A stretch of DNA of 64,000 nt, taken from the NCBI GenBank assembly GCA_965212145.1, contig CBDBUY010000004.1:868001-932000 (forward strand). Direction: 5' to 3'. How positions within the stretch are numbered: the stretch's first letter is position 1; each line of letters begins with the position of its first letter. The position numbers and the translations under genes were made by a program. Of this stretch, positions 55,582 through 64,000 are shown in pieces. Under the pieces are notes generated by a model that worked only from the letters and a program-made list of their open reading frames with translations, was not told the origin of the DNA and ran no database searches. This DNA is from JAAEPI01 sp965212145 (GTDB taxonomy: Bacteria > Bacteroidota > Bacteroidia > Cytophagales > Cyclobacteriaceae).

Positions 55582-55626
55582 GTGGATCATTTTCACGACA
55601 TTCTAATTCTACTTAAAGGTAGAAAT

Positions 55627-56700
55627 TCAATTTTTGGAATCTTTCAGTCCCTTAATGACAATATGACCAGTGCCATCGCGATCACAAGGGTAGGAAAACG
55701 CATATTCTGTTTTTTTAGGATTATTTATTATTGAGTAAAACTCATCCAGAAATTTCTCAGTCTTACTTATGTATTTTTCATCCAAGTGTGGATTTTCGAC
55801 ATAGAGGGCATAGACGTCTTTTTTAACCAGATTAAATATTTCGAAAGTCGGTATTAATTCATCCAAATTCTTAAGACAGTACCCACGATATCTTCTATCA
55901 ATAGTCGAGCGCAGGTTTAGTTCTGGTGCTGGTTTAGCATACTTGGCTCTCACTAATCCCGCGTGATCGAAATCATATGGAACTGCCGTTGGCAGGTTGT
56001 CGCCCTCAGGCAGAATTAGCTTTATATTTTGACGATATTGGATTGACCAATCAGTATTGCCGATTAAAAACTGAAAGACTGCCATTCGCAAGAATTTCTC
56101 TTTTTTAATTGCAGATGCATTCAAACCAATTCTTTTGACAATTTTCGCATTGTTTCTTTTGGCCATCTCGGTTTCTTCTTCAATTAAGAAAGCAAAGTGG
56201 TTTTCCGTCCTTTCCATGGTCATGCTATCTAGAAAAGTAATTTTCAACATCTGGACTTTGAAGCTTTCAGGGGTCAGAAGATTGTAAATCTTATAGACAA
56301 GAAATTCGCGGAAGACCAATTCATCGTTTTTACAAGGAGTAACTAATTTCACTTTATCCAATCCATGGAATGGGGAGGATTTTGGTGTCGCGGATTTCTT
56401 GAAGTTGAGCAATAACGGGGGCAAATCGCAATTAGAAGCCATTTTTCGGAAATGCCCTCTTGTTTTGATCTTGAGGGGAATTTCTCCAATCGCGTCGTTA
56501 TGCCGATATGAAATAACAGCCGAATGGTATTGGGGATTATCCCCCCGATCACTCATCAAGTCGCCTAAGTTTGTCTGAATGGTAATTTCAATTGGATTAC
56601 TTCTTTCGAATAACTGTGGTTCTTGAGACCATCCTAGAGGGCAAATGCCAAGACAAAAACAATTGGCCAGAAAGTAAAATGTAGATGATTTACTTTTCAT
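55627..56700 (-). CDS. Exported CotH-like atypical kinase, copy A
   Basis: A 357-residue protein when started at ATG 56700, which begins a signal peptide (MKSKSSTFYFLANCFCLGI...GWSQ); the longer reading adds 31 unlikely residues. Family pattern: KIKTRGHFRKM, DLPPLLLNFKK, FREFLVYKIYNLL (acidic helix residue), FQFLIGNTDWS (Asp217) with Asn225, and AVPYDFDHAG (Asp243 and Asp245). These match the order of CotH catalytic and metal residues. Paralogue of 58379-59434. It is divergent from the FAD gene and its stop lies close to the element border, on the host side. Confidence 0.75.
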   Translation of the reverse strand: MKSKSSTFYFLANCFCLGICPLGWSQEPQLFERSNPIEITIQTNLGDLMSDRGDNPQYHSAVISYRHNDAIGEIPLKIKTRGHFRKMASNCDLPPLLLNFKKSATPKSSPFHGLDKVKLVTPCKNDELVFREFLVYKIYNLLTPESFKVQMLKITFLDSMTMERTENHFAFLIEEETEMAKRNNAKIVKRIGLNASAIKKEKFLRMAVFQFLIGNTDWSIQYRQNIKLILPEGDNLPTAVPYDFDHAGLVRAKYAKPAPELNLRSTIDRRYRGYCLKNLDELIPTFEIFNLVKKDVYALYVENPHLDEKYISKTEKFLDEFYSIINNPKKTEYAFSYPCDRDGTGHIVIKGLKDSKN

Positions 56701-56781
56701 ATCAGCGATTCGAGAGCCATTCGAAGCTACCATAATTTCGGCAATTGAATTTGAACACGGATATAGACAGTAGTTTTGTAA

Positions 56782-58335
56782 ATGCCCATTCATCAGCTCA
56801 CACTCCCTGGTTCGTTAGCTTACGATCCGGCCAAACTGGAAGGTTTCCTGAGAGCGGAAGACCTGCTGAAGGATGCACAGTATTATCAAATCTTAAAGCG
56901 CTCGGTGGACGCCCGGAAGAAGCAGGTAAAGGTCCATTTACAGATCGAGATTCGAGATACGCCTTTCGAAACGGAATTTACCGAATATCAAAAACGGAAT
57001 TATAATGTCATAGACGCTGATCCGGTAATTATCGTGGGTGCCGGACCAGCGGGATTGTTCGCGGCACTGAGAGCAATTGAGGAGGGTTTAAAGCCGATTA
57101 TTCTAGAGAGAGGAAAAGATGTTCGAGCCAGGCGAAGAGATTTAGCAGCTATTAATAAGGACCATATTGTAAATCCGGAGAGTAATTACTGCTTTGGTGA
57201 GGGAGGAGCGGGGACGTACTCAGATGGTAAGCTATACACACGGGCAAAGAAGCGCGGGAGTATTCGGAGGGTTTTTGAAATCTTGGTGGCGCATGGCGCA
57301 CCACAAGAGATTCTTTTTGAATCGCATCCGCACATCGGCACAAATAAGCTCCCCAAAGTTGTTACCGCCCTTCGTGAGACCATTGAAAATGCTGGAGGAG
57401 AAATAAGGTTTGACAGCAAGGTCGATGAGATCACTATCAAAGATGGACGAGCAACAGGGGTTAAACTTTCGAACGAGGAGGAACTCACCGGAGTAGGAGT
57501 TATTCTTGCAACAGGACATTCAGCCAGAGATATTTTCAGGATGTGCCAGCAGCAAGGAATCAGAATTGAGTCCAAACCGTTTGCACTAGGTGTTCGAATT
57601 GAACATCCGCAACAATTGATTGATCAGATTCAATACCACTGCGATGATCGTGGTTTGTTGCCTGCATCTTCCTATTCATTGGTCGCTCAGTCCAACTGGA
57701 ATCAGATTCAACGGGGCGTTTTTTCGTTCTGTATGTGTCCGGGTGGTTTCATCGTTCCGGCGGCTACAAGTCCTGGAGAAATTGTGGTTAATGGCATGAG
57801 TCCCTCGCGTCGAGACAGCAAGTTTGCCAATTCAGGAATGGTTGTCCAGGTGGAAATGGATGACATTCGGGAGTTTCAACAGTATGGTGATCTGGCTGCC
57901 ATGGAGTTTCAAGCATCAATTGAACAAGCGGCATGGAAATTTGGTGGAGAAACACAGTCTGCTCCGGCTCAACGATTGGTAGACTTTGTCCAAGGTAGAG
58001 TATCATCTGATCTGCCAAATTCCTCTTACCAGCCGGGCCTCAGTCCTGTGGATATGCGGCAGGTTCTTCCAGAATTTATTTCACGAAGATTGCATCAGGG
58101 ATTCAAGGAGTTTGGAAAGAAAATGAGAGGATATCTGACCAACGAAGCGCAGATCGTCGGCGTAGAGAGTCGGACGTCTTCGCCCATTCGAATTCCAAGA
58201 GACCCAGTTACTTGCGAACATGTGGAAATCAAAGGTCTCTATCCGTGTGGAGAAGGGGCAGGTTATGCCGGAGGTATTGCGTCAGCGGCAATGGATGGCG
58301 AGAGGTGCATGGTTGCGCTGATCTCCAGTAAATAG
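56782..58335 (+). CDS. FAD-dependent dehydrogenase (COG2509-like)
   Basis: A 517-residue flavoprotein. An N-terminal region of about 80 residues precedes the Rossmann loop VIIVGAGPAGLFAALRAIEE; CFGEGGAGTYSDGKLYTR and the C-terminal YPCGEGAGYAGGIASAAMDG are the COG2509 signature. The family is widespread but unassigned. No signal peptide, so cytoplasmic although its neighbours are exported. Starts 43 nt before the second CotH-like gene on the same strand. Confidence 0.92.
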   Translation: MPIHQLTLPGSLAYDPAKLEGFLRAEDLLKDAQYYQILKRSVDARKKQVKVHLQIEIRDTPFETEFTEYQKRNYNVIDADPVIIVGAGPAGLFAALRAIEEGLKPIILERGKDVRARRRDLAAINKDHIVNPESNYCFGEGGAGTYSDGKLYTRAKKRGSIRRVFEILVAHGAPQEILFESHPHIGTNKLPKVVTALRETIENAGGEIRFDSKVDEITIKDGRATGVKLSNEEELTGVGVILATGHSARDIFRMCQQQGIRIESKPFALGVRIEHPQQLIDQIQYHCDDRGLLPASSYSLVAQSNWNQIQRGVFSFCMCPGGFIVPAATSPGEIVVNGMSPSRRDSKFANSGMVVQVEMDDIREFQQYGDLAAMEFQASIEQAAWKFGGETQSAPAQRLVDFVQGRVSSDLPNSSYQPGLSPVDMRQVLPEFISRRLHQGFKEFGKKMRGYLTNEAQIVGVESRTSSPIRIPRDPVTCEHVEIKGLYPCGEGAGYAGGIASAAMDGERCMVALISSK

Positions 58336-58378
58336 TCAATAAATTGTAGCTTGGTCTAACCCCCCGAACTGAACAATT

Positions 58379-59434
58379 ATGAACAACTCTAAAAAGCTTT
58401 TGGTCTTATTATTTTTCATAGGAATGGCATGTTGTGTTCAGGGACAATCCCGTATGGAGCGAATGCAACAATCATCTCTTTTCTCGGACACCAGCATTTT
58501 AAAGATTACCTTGAAATATGATGTGCAAGCAGTCTCTTCGGATTTAGAAGAACGGAATAATCACCCAGCAACACTGACTTATCTTGAAGCTGGAGAGGAG
58601 ATTGAAATACACCTTCAGTTAAAAGTCAGAGGGAAGACTCGGGCCAACCCGAAAGTCTGTGAGTTTCCACCATTAAGACTCAATTTCAAGAAATCAAAGA
58701 ATGACGATAATCTGTTCGCAGGCCAGGACAAACTAAAACTGGTAGGCCACTGTGATTATTCCAAATCATATGAACAATACGTACTGCAGGAGTATTTAAC
58801 CTATAAACACTACAATTTACTCACCGACTTTAGTTTCAGGGTTCGACTTCTGGAAGTCACATATGAGGATACAGCTTCCGATGAAGTTTTTACAAAATAC
58901 GGATTTCTGATTGAGGATATTGAATCTCTAGCATACCGAACCGAAACAATCGAAAAAGGAGAGGTGGTTAATCAAGATCGCTGTGATCAGAGCGTTTTGG
59001 ATATTATGACCGTTTTTCAGTACATGATTGGCAACACTGATTGGAGTGTCACCAAATTTCACAACACCAAATTGCTTGCACGGGACTCCACAGCACGCTT
59101 GCCGATTCCGGTTCCTTATGATTTTGATTATTGTGGGGCTATCAATGCCCATTATGCCATACCTCCGGCCGATTTACCTATTCAGAATGTTAGAATGAGA
59201 ATATTCCGTGGATATTGTCGACTGCCGGGAAAGTACGAAAAGGTGTTTGTGTTATTCAGTGATAAAAAGAAAGAAATCTATTCTCTCTATCAAAATTTCG
59301 GTCGGCTGACCGAAAAGCGAAAAAAATTAATGACTAAGTATCTGGATAGCTTTTATGATACCATAGAAAATCCGAAAAAGGCGTCTAGAGAAATTATAAA
59401 GGCGTGTTCAGTTCCTCATCGGCATGTTTATTGA
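58379..59434 (+). CDS. Exported CotH-like atypical kinase, copy B
   Basis: A 351-residue protein with signal peptide MNNSKKLLVLLFFIGMACCVQGQ. LKVRGKTRANPKVCEFPPLR (Lys82 region), YVLQEYLTYKHYNLL (Glu138), FQYMIGNTDWS (Asp221), Asn229 and PVPYDFDYCG (Asp248, Asp250) are ordered as in the spore-coat kinase CotH, whose catalytic Asp228 and metal Asp251 have nearly the same spacing. Shares blocks throughout with copy A. A phosphoesterase gene follows 14 nt later. TAGCTTGG upstream is a one-mismatch -7 box. Confidence 0.78.
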   Translation: MNNSKKLLVLLFFIGMACCVQGQSRMERMQQSSLFSDTSILKITLKYDVQAVSSDLEERNNHPATLTYLEAGEEIEIHLQLKVRGKTRANPKVCEFPPLRLNFKKSKNDDNLFAGQDKLKLVGHCDYSKSYEQYVLQEYLTYKHYNLLTDFSFRVRLLEVTYEDTASDEVFTKYGFLIEDIESLAYRTETIEKGEVVNQDRCDQSVLDIMTVFQYMIGNTDWSVTKFHNTKLLARDSTARLPIPVPYDFDYCGAINAHYAIPPADLPIQNVRMRIFRGYCRLPGKYEKVFVLFSDKKKEIYSLYQNFGRLTEKRKKLMTKYLDSFYDTIENPKKASREIIKACSVPHRHVY

Positions 59435-59448
59435 ACAGGTAGACCAAA

Positions 59449-60633
59449 ATGAAAATATCAGTAATCATAATCTTACTAGTTGGGCTTGGCTCCTTGTCGG
59501 CAGATGAGTCTGATGCGCAGAAGTATCGGCTGGATGGAAAATACGGTCTGTATGCCAAACTCAACGGGGAAAGTTGGGGCCTCTACTGGATGACGGCCGT
59601 TCAAGAGGAAGGATCGGTTTTTTCAGGCAGTCAAGGCGTACAAAATCAATTGGGCTCAACACCAAAATCCACCATTCACAGTTTTGAGCTTCCATTGGAG
59701 ACCGGAACACGGGAAATCAAGTTTGGCGGGTCAGAATCTGGATTTGATGAGCTGAGTCTTCAGAAGGATTTTGATCAAGTGGATTTTTTGGTGGAGGGTG
59801 CTGATTCCATTTATGTGTTTGGGGATACACATGGTAATTACAATTATGTCCGAGACATTCTAATTGGACAAAAACTGATCAACGAGCAGCTGGAATGGAT
59901 CGGAGGGAATTCCCATTTGGTATTTGTCGGAGACATCTTGGATCGAGGGGATGATGCGCTGAGGCTGGCGTGGTTTATCTATGATCTGGAAAGGAGCGCT
60001 AAGAAAAAGGGGGGATCAGTTCATCTTGTTTTGGGCAACCATGAAATCATGGTTATGTCCAATGACGTCAGGTATGTTTCGGCGAAAGAAAAGCAGATCG
60101 CATCTCTTTACGGAATTGAATATGCCGAGTTATTTCATCCGACTAAGACTTTGATCGGTAGATGGCTGGCTAGCAAACCTGCTGTTTTGAAAATAGATGA
60201 TGTGATTTTCGCACATGGAGGACTGATCCTCGATCAGAAGATCAGTGAAATAAACGACCAGACTTATCGGTATTTAAAGAAACCGGCCTTCACGGAAATT
60301 AGAAATAAACAACCCGATTTAGAAAAATGGAATGAGCAAGAACTGACTGAAATCAAGGATTTCTTTTACAATTCCTATTCACCATTTTGGTATCGTGGCT
60401 ATGTCCAAACAGATACGACGGGTGCTTACCTTGATTTCATATTAAATAAATCCAAAGCAAAACTTCACGTGGTGGGACACACGAGTAGGCCGAACATAGA
60501 AGAAAGATTTCGTGGTAAACTAATTGCAACGAACGTACATGAAGCCGGTTCAGAGATGCTTTTGCTCGTCCGAAAAAAGAAAAAATACCTTCGGTACCGA
60601 ATAGACATGCAAGGCAAGATTGAAGAACTTTAG
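59449..60633 (+). CDS. Exported metallophosphoesterase (PPP/Shewanella-like type)
   Basis: A 394-residue protein with signal peptide (MKISVIIILLVGLGSLSA). A beta-rich N-terminal segment (residues 25-115) precedes the calcineurin-like domain: GDTHGN (125-130), GDILDRGDD (161-169), GNHE (196-199), FAHGGL and VVGHTSRP. The set is complete, so an active binuclear phosphatase, periplasmic or lipid-free secreted. Lies between the CotH-like kinase (14 nt) and the PLP gene (15 nt). Confidence 0.92.
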   Translation: MKISVIIILLVGLGSLSADESDAQKYRLDGKYGLYAKLNGESWGLYWMTAVQEEGSVFSGSQGVQNQLGSTPKSTIHSFELPLETGTREIKFGGSESGFDELSLQKDFDQVDFLVEGADSIYVFGDTHGNYNYVRDILIGQKLINEQLEWIGGNSHLVFVGDILDRGDDALRLAWFIYDLERSAKKKGGSVHLVLGNHEIMVMSNDVRYVSAKEKQIASLYGIEYAELFHPTKTLIGRWLASKPAVLKIDDVIFAHGGLILDQKISEINDQTYRYLKKPAFTEIRNKQPDLEKWNEQELTEIKDFFYNSYSPFWYRGYVQTDTTGAYLDFILNKSKAKLHVVGHTSRPNIEERFRGKLIATNVHEAGSEMLLLVRKKKKYLRYRIDMQGKIEEL

Positions 60634-60648
60634 GTTTTTCAATAAGCT

Positions 60649-62022
60649 ATGCATAAGAAGCACCTCAGAGACTATCTAGATCAAACATGGGAGTCTGTCA
60701 ACAAAACCACAGCCAAAGTCCTTGAGACCAACCAGCCTGAGGTTGTCAGACAAAACCTTTCGCCAACATTCCCGAATAATCCTCAATCATTTTCTGGATT
60801 GATCGCAGATTTCGAATCCCAAGTCCAACCCTTCCTCAACCTCAACACTAGCCCTAAATTCGGCGCATATATCACGGGAAGTGGTAACAAAATTTCAGCT
60901 TTTGCCGAATTCATCAAAGCCTGGTATAACCAGAATGGCCTGAAGTGGAACAACTCTCCAATAGCATCGGAGCTTGAGCAATTAGTAATTAGGTGGGTGG
61001 CAGAGTTCAATCTCATCCCTTCACACAACAAAGGCTTTATGACCTCAGGTGGCTCAATGTCCAACCTGATGGCATTGCACCTCGCCTTGGCCGATCGGTT
61101 TCCGGAAAGGGAAATGGAAGGATTGGGTGAAAAGAAGTTCACCGTTTACTGCTCTAACCAAACGCATTCGAGCGTTGATCGGGCAATGGTATTTCTGGGA
61201 TTGGGCCGAAATCAATTGAGAAAGATTGAGGTAAATGATCAATTTCAGATTCGAACAGATTTGCTGGAAGAGGCAATTAGTGAGGACTTGAAAAATGGAT
61301 TCACGCCACTTTGCATCATCGGGAATGCCGGTACGACGAATACCGGAAGTATCGATGATTTGGACGCATTGGCCAATATTTCTGAAGAGCTTGGAATTTG
61401 GTTTCACGTAGATGGGGCCTACGGTCTGCCGGCCATTCGATTGCCTGAATTGACCGGTCAATTTGCTGGTGTCGAACGGGCCGACTCGGTAATTATCAAC
61501 CCGCACAAATGGATGTACGTGACCTTCGAGGCGAGCTGCGTGTTGGTTAAGGAGATTCCTCAGGCTATTCACTTGACACCAGACTACCTGTTGACCGAAA
61601 ACCCCGGCGAACGTTGGGAATCTTCCACACACACCATTGAGCTTTCCAAAGAATTCAGAGCGTTGAAGGTGTGGTTTACCATGAAGTATTTCGGCGCAAA
61701 GAAATTGACCGATTTTGTTCGCAAAGACATTGAGCAGATTGATTATCTCGCCACCAGGTTGGCTGAATTTCCCAACATCCAGGTGGAGCCTGAACATCCG
61801 CTTTCGATCTTATGTTTCAGATATGCGGATCCTCATAAATCGACTGAAGAAAACGAGGGGATCAACATTCAGGCCATTCGAAAAATTGAATCGGAAGGCA
61901 AGATTTTCATCACGGGAACCAAACTAAGAGGCCAAACATATCTTCGGGTTTATTTTGGAAATCCGGAACGGACGGAGAAGGACGTGGATGAGATGGTCAA
62001 GGTGATTATGGAAGCTTTTTGA
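60649..62022 (+). CDS. PLP-dependent decarboxylase (group II)
   Basis: A 457-residue fold-type I enzyme. MTSGGSMSNLMAL (PLP phosphate), FHVDGAYGLPA (cofactor Asp) and VINPHKWMYVTFEAS (Schiff-base Lys in HKW) identify the glutamate/aromatic amino acid decarboxylase group. Substrate cannot be fixed; candidates are tyrosine, tryptophan, aspartate or glutamate. No signal peptide. Its stop abuts that of the convergent polymerase gene. Confidence 0.92.
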   Translation: MHKKHLRDYLDQTWESVNKTTAKVLETNQPEVVRQNLSPTFPNNPQSFSGLIADFESQVQPFLNLNTSPKFGAYITGSGNKISAFAEFIKAWYNQNGLKWNNSPIASELEQLVIRWVAEFNLIPSHNKGFMTSGGSMSNLMALHLALADRFPEREMEGLGEKKFTVYCSNQTHSSVDRAMVFLGLGRNQLRKIEVNDQFQIRTDLLEEAISEDLKNGFTPLCIIGNAGTTNTGSIDDLDALANISEELGIWFHVDGAYGLPAIRLPELTGQFAGVERADSVIINPHKWMYVTFEASCVLVKEIPQAIHLTPDYLLTENPGERWESSTHTIELSKEFRALKVWFTMKYFGAKKLTDFVRKDIEQIDYLATRLAEFPNIQVEPEHPLSILCFRYADPHKSTEENEGINIQAIRKIESEGKIFITGTKLRGQTYLRVYFGNPERTEKDVDEMVKVIMEAF

Positions 62023-64000
62023 TCACTCCAATCCCCGATACCCTAGCTTCACCATCCAATCCACTTCCAGACTCATCGCTTCAAAGTCCTCGACCACTTT
62101 TCCTTTCAGGTGATAAATGCCGCGACCGGTAAATGGGTATTGCCTGGCAACAGGAGGGAAATGCACCGAGTCCAAAAATGTCCCTTCCTGATCCACGAAC
62201 GTGCCGAAATGCATCTTCTCACCTCGATTGGTGCCAGTGTTCTTGATGTGAACAAGATAGCCGATCATCTCCACACGCTGGTGGATGCGCTGCTTCATCT
62301 CCCTGACCGATACAACACCTTCTGGAACGGATTCCAGGAGTTTATAAGGGCTGCTTAGCGGGAAGCCGAGCAATTCTATTTCATCGTACATGTCCTCTAG
62401 CTCCGTTTGCGAAATGGGTGGTAGCGTATAGTCCTTCACAGGTGGGTCGAACAACACATTTTCAATCTTGCTTTTGCCTTGATTCCCCAGTAAGAAATGG
62501 GCTTTCCATAGCAGTTCCTTCTTGTTCTGTCTTAGAAAGGAGAATGCACCTACACGTATCAATAAACTGACCTGATCCAGGGAAATCGGAACCCGCTTGA
62601 CCAAATCTTCCACCGATGTGAAGTCTCCATTTCGACGTTCTTCGATGATCGCCTGAATGGTGTTCTTTTCCAGCTCCTTCACCAATCCCAGCCCAAGGTA
62701 AATGGTATCTCCCTCGATCCGATGAAGTCCTTCGCTTTTGTTGAGGTGTGGCGCCACGATCTTTCCGCCCAGCATCCGTGCTTCGTGCACATAGAATTCC
62801 ACACTGTAAAATCCCCCGCCATTGTTGAGCACAGCCACCATAAATTCCAACGGATAGTAAGACTTCAGGAACAAGCTCTGGTAGCTCTCCACGGCATAAG
62901 ATGCGGAGTGGCCTTTGGCGAAAGCATACCCCGCAAAACTTTCAATTTGGCGCCAAACATCAGCAGCCAGCTCCGAAGTGTATCCCCTGTTTCTGCAGTT
63001 CAGAAAAAACTTCTCTTTCACTTTTTGGAACTCGTCACGTGACCGAAATTTCCCGGACATGCCACGCCTCAGCACATCGGCCTCACCCAGATCCAACCCC
63101 GCGAAGTAATGCGCCACCTTGATCACGTCTTCCTGGTACACCATCACACCGTATGTCTCAGGCATGATCTTAGCCAGCACCGGATGTGCTTCTTTTCGCT
63201 TTTCCGGATCGCGATAGCGCTGGATGTATTGTCGCATCATCCCCGATTGTGCCACACCAGGCCGGATGACCGAACTGGCCGCCACCAGTCCCAGGTAATT
63301 GTCCACCCGGAGCTTGATCATCAACTGACGCATGGCCGGCGACTCTATATAAAAACAGCCGATCGCATTGGCGATGCTCAGGTTCTTCGCCACTAAAGGG
63401 TCCTCCTTGAATCGCTTGATATCATGGATGTCTATCTCCGGCTCCTCCGGCCGATTTTCTTTGATGACGAGCATGGCATCCTTGATTTTTCCCAAGCCAC
63501 GCTGGGCCAGGATATCGTATTTGTACAGGCCTACATCCTCTGCCGAGATCATGTCAAAATGCGTGATGGGAAACCCCTTTGGAGGGAGCGAGGTGGCGGT
63601 GAAATAATGAATGGGCTTTTGGGAAATCAAGATACCTCCTGCGTGCACACTCAGGTGGCTTGGGAATCCCTGAATGCGATGGCCATACTTCAAGGTCAGC
63701 CGATGGTGATGGTCCAGGTCCTTGTCCGGCATGCGCTGGATTTTCTCGATCTCATACGCCGGAATCCCAAACGCCTTCCCGACTTCACGAATCAGCGATT
63801 TGTACTGGAACGTGATGTAGGTGGCAATGAGCACGGTGTTTTCGTATTTCTCAAAAAGATGTTGTGTCACATCGTCCCGATCCATCCACGAAAAGTCAAT
63901 GTCAAAGTCCGGTGGGTTCTTGCGAAAGAGATTGATGAACCGCTCGAAATACAGGTCCAGATCCACTGGGTCTACATCAGTGATTCGCAGCAAGTATGCC
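62023..64000 (-). CDS. DNA polymerase III alpha-type subunit, partial (DnaE2/ImuC-like)
   Basis: The 3' part of a gene that continues beyond the right edge (the frame is open to 64000, reading AYLLRITDVDP before the first visible stretch). PPDFDIDFSWMDRDD holds the catalytic Asp pair; FAGYAFAKGHSASYAVESYQ and MVYQEDVIKVAHYFAG are DnaE motifs. It ends just after an OB-type domain (RVEMIGYLVHIKNTG) without the tau-binding tail of replicative DnaE, which favours the error-prone DnaE2/ImuC class. Confirming this needs the N-terminus outside the window. Confidence 0.9.
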   Translation of the reverse strand, partial: AYLLRITDVDPVDLDLYFERFINLFRKNPPDFDIDFSWMDRDDVTQHLFEKYENTVLIATYITFQYKSLIREVGKAFGIPAYEIEKIQRMPDKDLDHHHRLTLKYGHRIQGFPSHLSVHAGGILISQKPIHYFTATSLPPKGFPITHFDMISAEDVGLYKYDILAQRGLGKIKDAMLVIKENRPEEPEIDIHDIKRFKEDPLVAKNLSIANAIGCFYIESPAMRQLMIKLRVDNYLGLVAASSVIRPGVAQSGMMRQYIQRYRDPEKRKEAHPVLAKIMPETYGVMVYQEDVIKVAHYFAGLDLGEADVLRRGMSGKFRSRDEFQKVKEKFFLNCRNRGYTSELAADVWRQIESFAGYAFAKGHSASYAVESYQSLFLKSYYPLEFMVAVLNNGGGFYSVEFYVHEARMLGGKIVAPHLNKSEGLHRIEGDTIYLGLGLVKELEKNTIQAIIEERRNGDFTSVEDLVKRVPISLDQVSLLIRVGAFSFLRQNKKELLWKAHFLLGNQGKSKIENVLFDPPVKDYTLPPISQTELEDMYDEIELLGFPLSSPYKLLESVPEGVVSVREMKQRIHQRVEMIGYLVHIKNTGTNRGEKMHFGTFVDQEGTFLDSVHFPPVARQYPFTGRGIYHLKGKVVEDFEAMSLEVDWMVKLGYRGLE

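Noticed and set aside
61054..61797. Minus-strand ORF of 247 residues
   Set aside because: Long but antisense to the PLP decarboxylase, whose motifs cover the same span; no family pattern of its own.

Overview
The window is a chromosomal segment of a Bacteroidota bacterium, most likely of the Cytophagales type. The grounds are type IX secretion genes (PorZ and tandem PorG-like barrels), the gene order NAD kinase - PorG - uppS - bamA - ompH - ompH, the purH-mreBCD-mrdA-rodA run, repeated -7 boxes of the Bacteroidota form TAnnTTTG (for example TACTTTTG), and few Shine-Dalgarno sequences. Assignments rest on reading the translations; no database search was run.

Layout. 1-3912 (minus): metK with an NTF2-like gene behind it, and a tightly overlapping pdxJ - hydrolase - RsmI-like operon. 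3955-6541 (plus): YqeY, CvpA, CBS-domain protein, NAD kinase. 6557-13029 (plus): an envelope-assembly operon with its own promoter (two PorG/DUF6089 barrels, uppS, bamA, two Skp/OmpH chaperones), closed by a strong terminator. 13028-18621 (minus): tdk, porZ, recO, a 2-oxoglutarate oxygenase and chrA. 18820-19977 (plus): an acidic unknown protein. 19978-33645 (minus): rod-shape genes, purH, purN, a UbiA prenyltransferase, a DUF2520 protein and a ccmB-C-D-E-F cytochrome c maturation set that looks like the His-less 'System I*' variant. 33717-43095 (plus): dTDP-rhamnose and UDP-sugar genes, then cysC-D-N-Q (PAPS supply and recycling) and a polyprenyl-phosphate sugar-phosphate transferase; together they suggest a sulfated, rhamnose-containing surface polysaccharide. 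43136-48030: pheS, moxR with a 54-residue membrane ORF, mutS.

48421-55554: tRNA-Gly and tRNA-Leu, then a roughly 6.9 kb integrative element inserted in the 3' end of tRNA-Leu. It has 15-bp att repeats, paired GGTGTCAA sites at both ends, a tyrosine integrase, an excisionase-like HTH protein, a Rep_trans/MobT-like initiator, an exported nuclease, two unknown proteins, and a separately oriented two-gene cargo. That cargo is a 279-residue soluble protein overlapping a four-helix membrane protein; it has the architecture of phage lambda RexA/RexB and is the best candidate here for an undescribed defence system.

55627-62022: two CotH-like exported atypical kinases around an FAD dehydrogenase; the second heads an operon with an exported PPP-type phosphoesterase and a PLP decarboxylase, suggesting a periplasmic phosphorylation/dephosphorylation pair. 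62023-64000 (minus): the C-terminal part of a DnaE-type polymerase that runs off the window.
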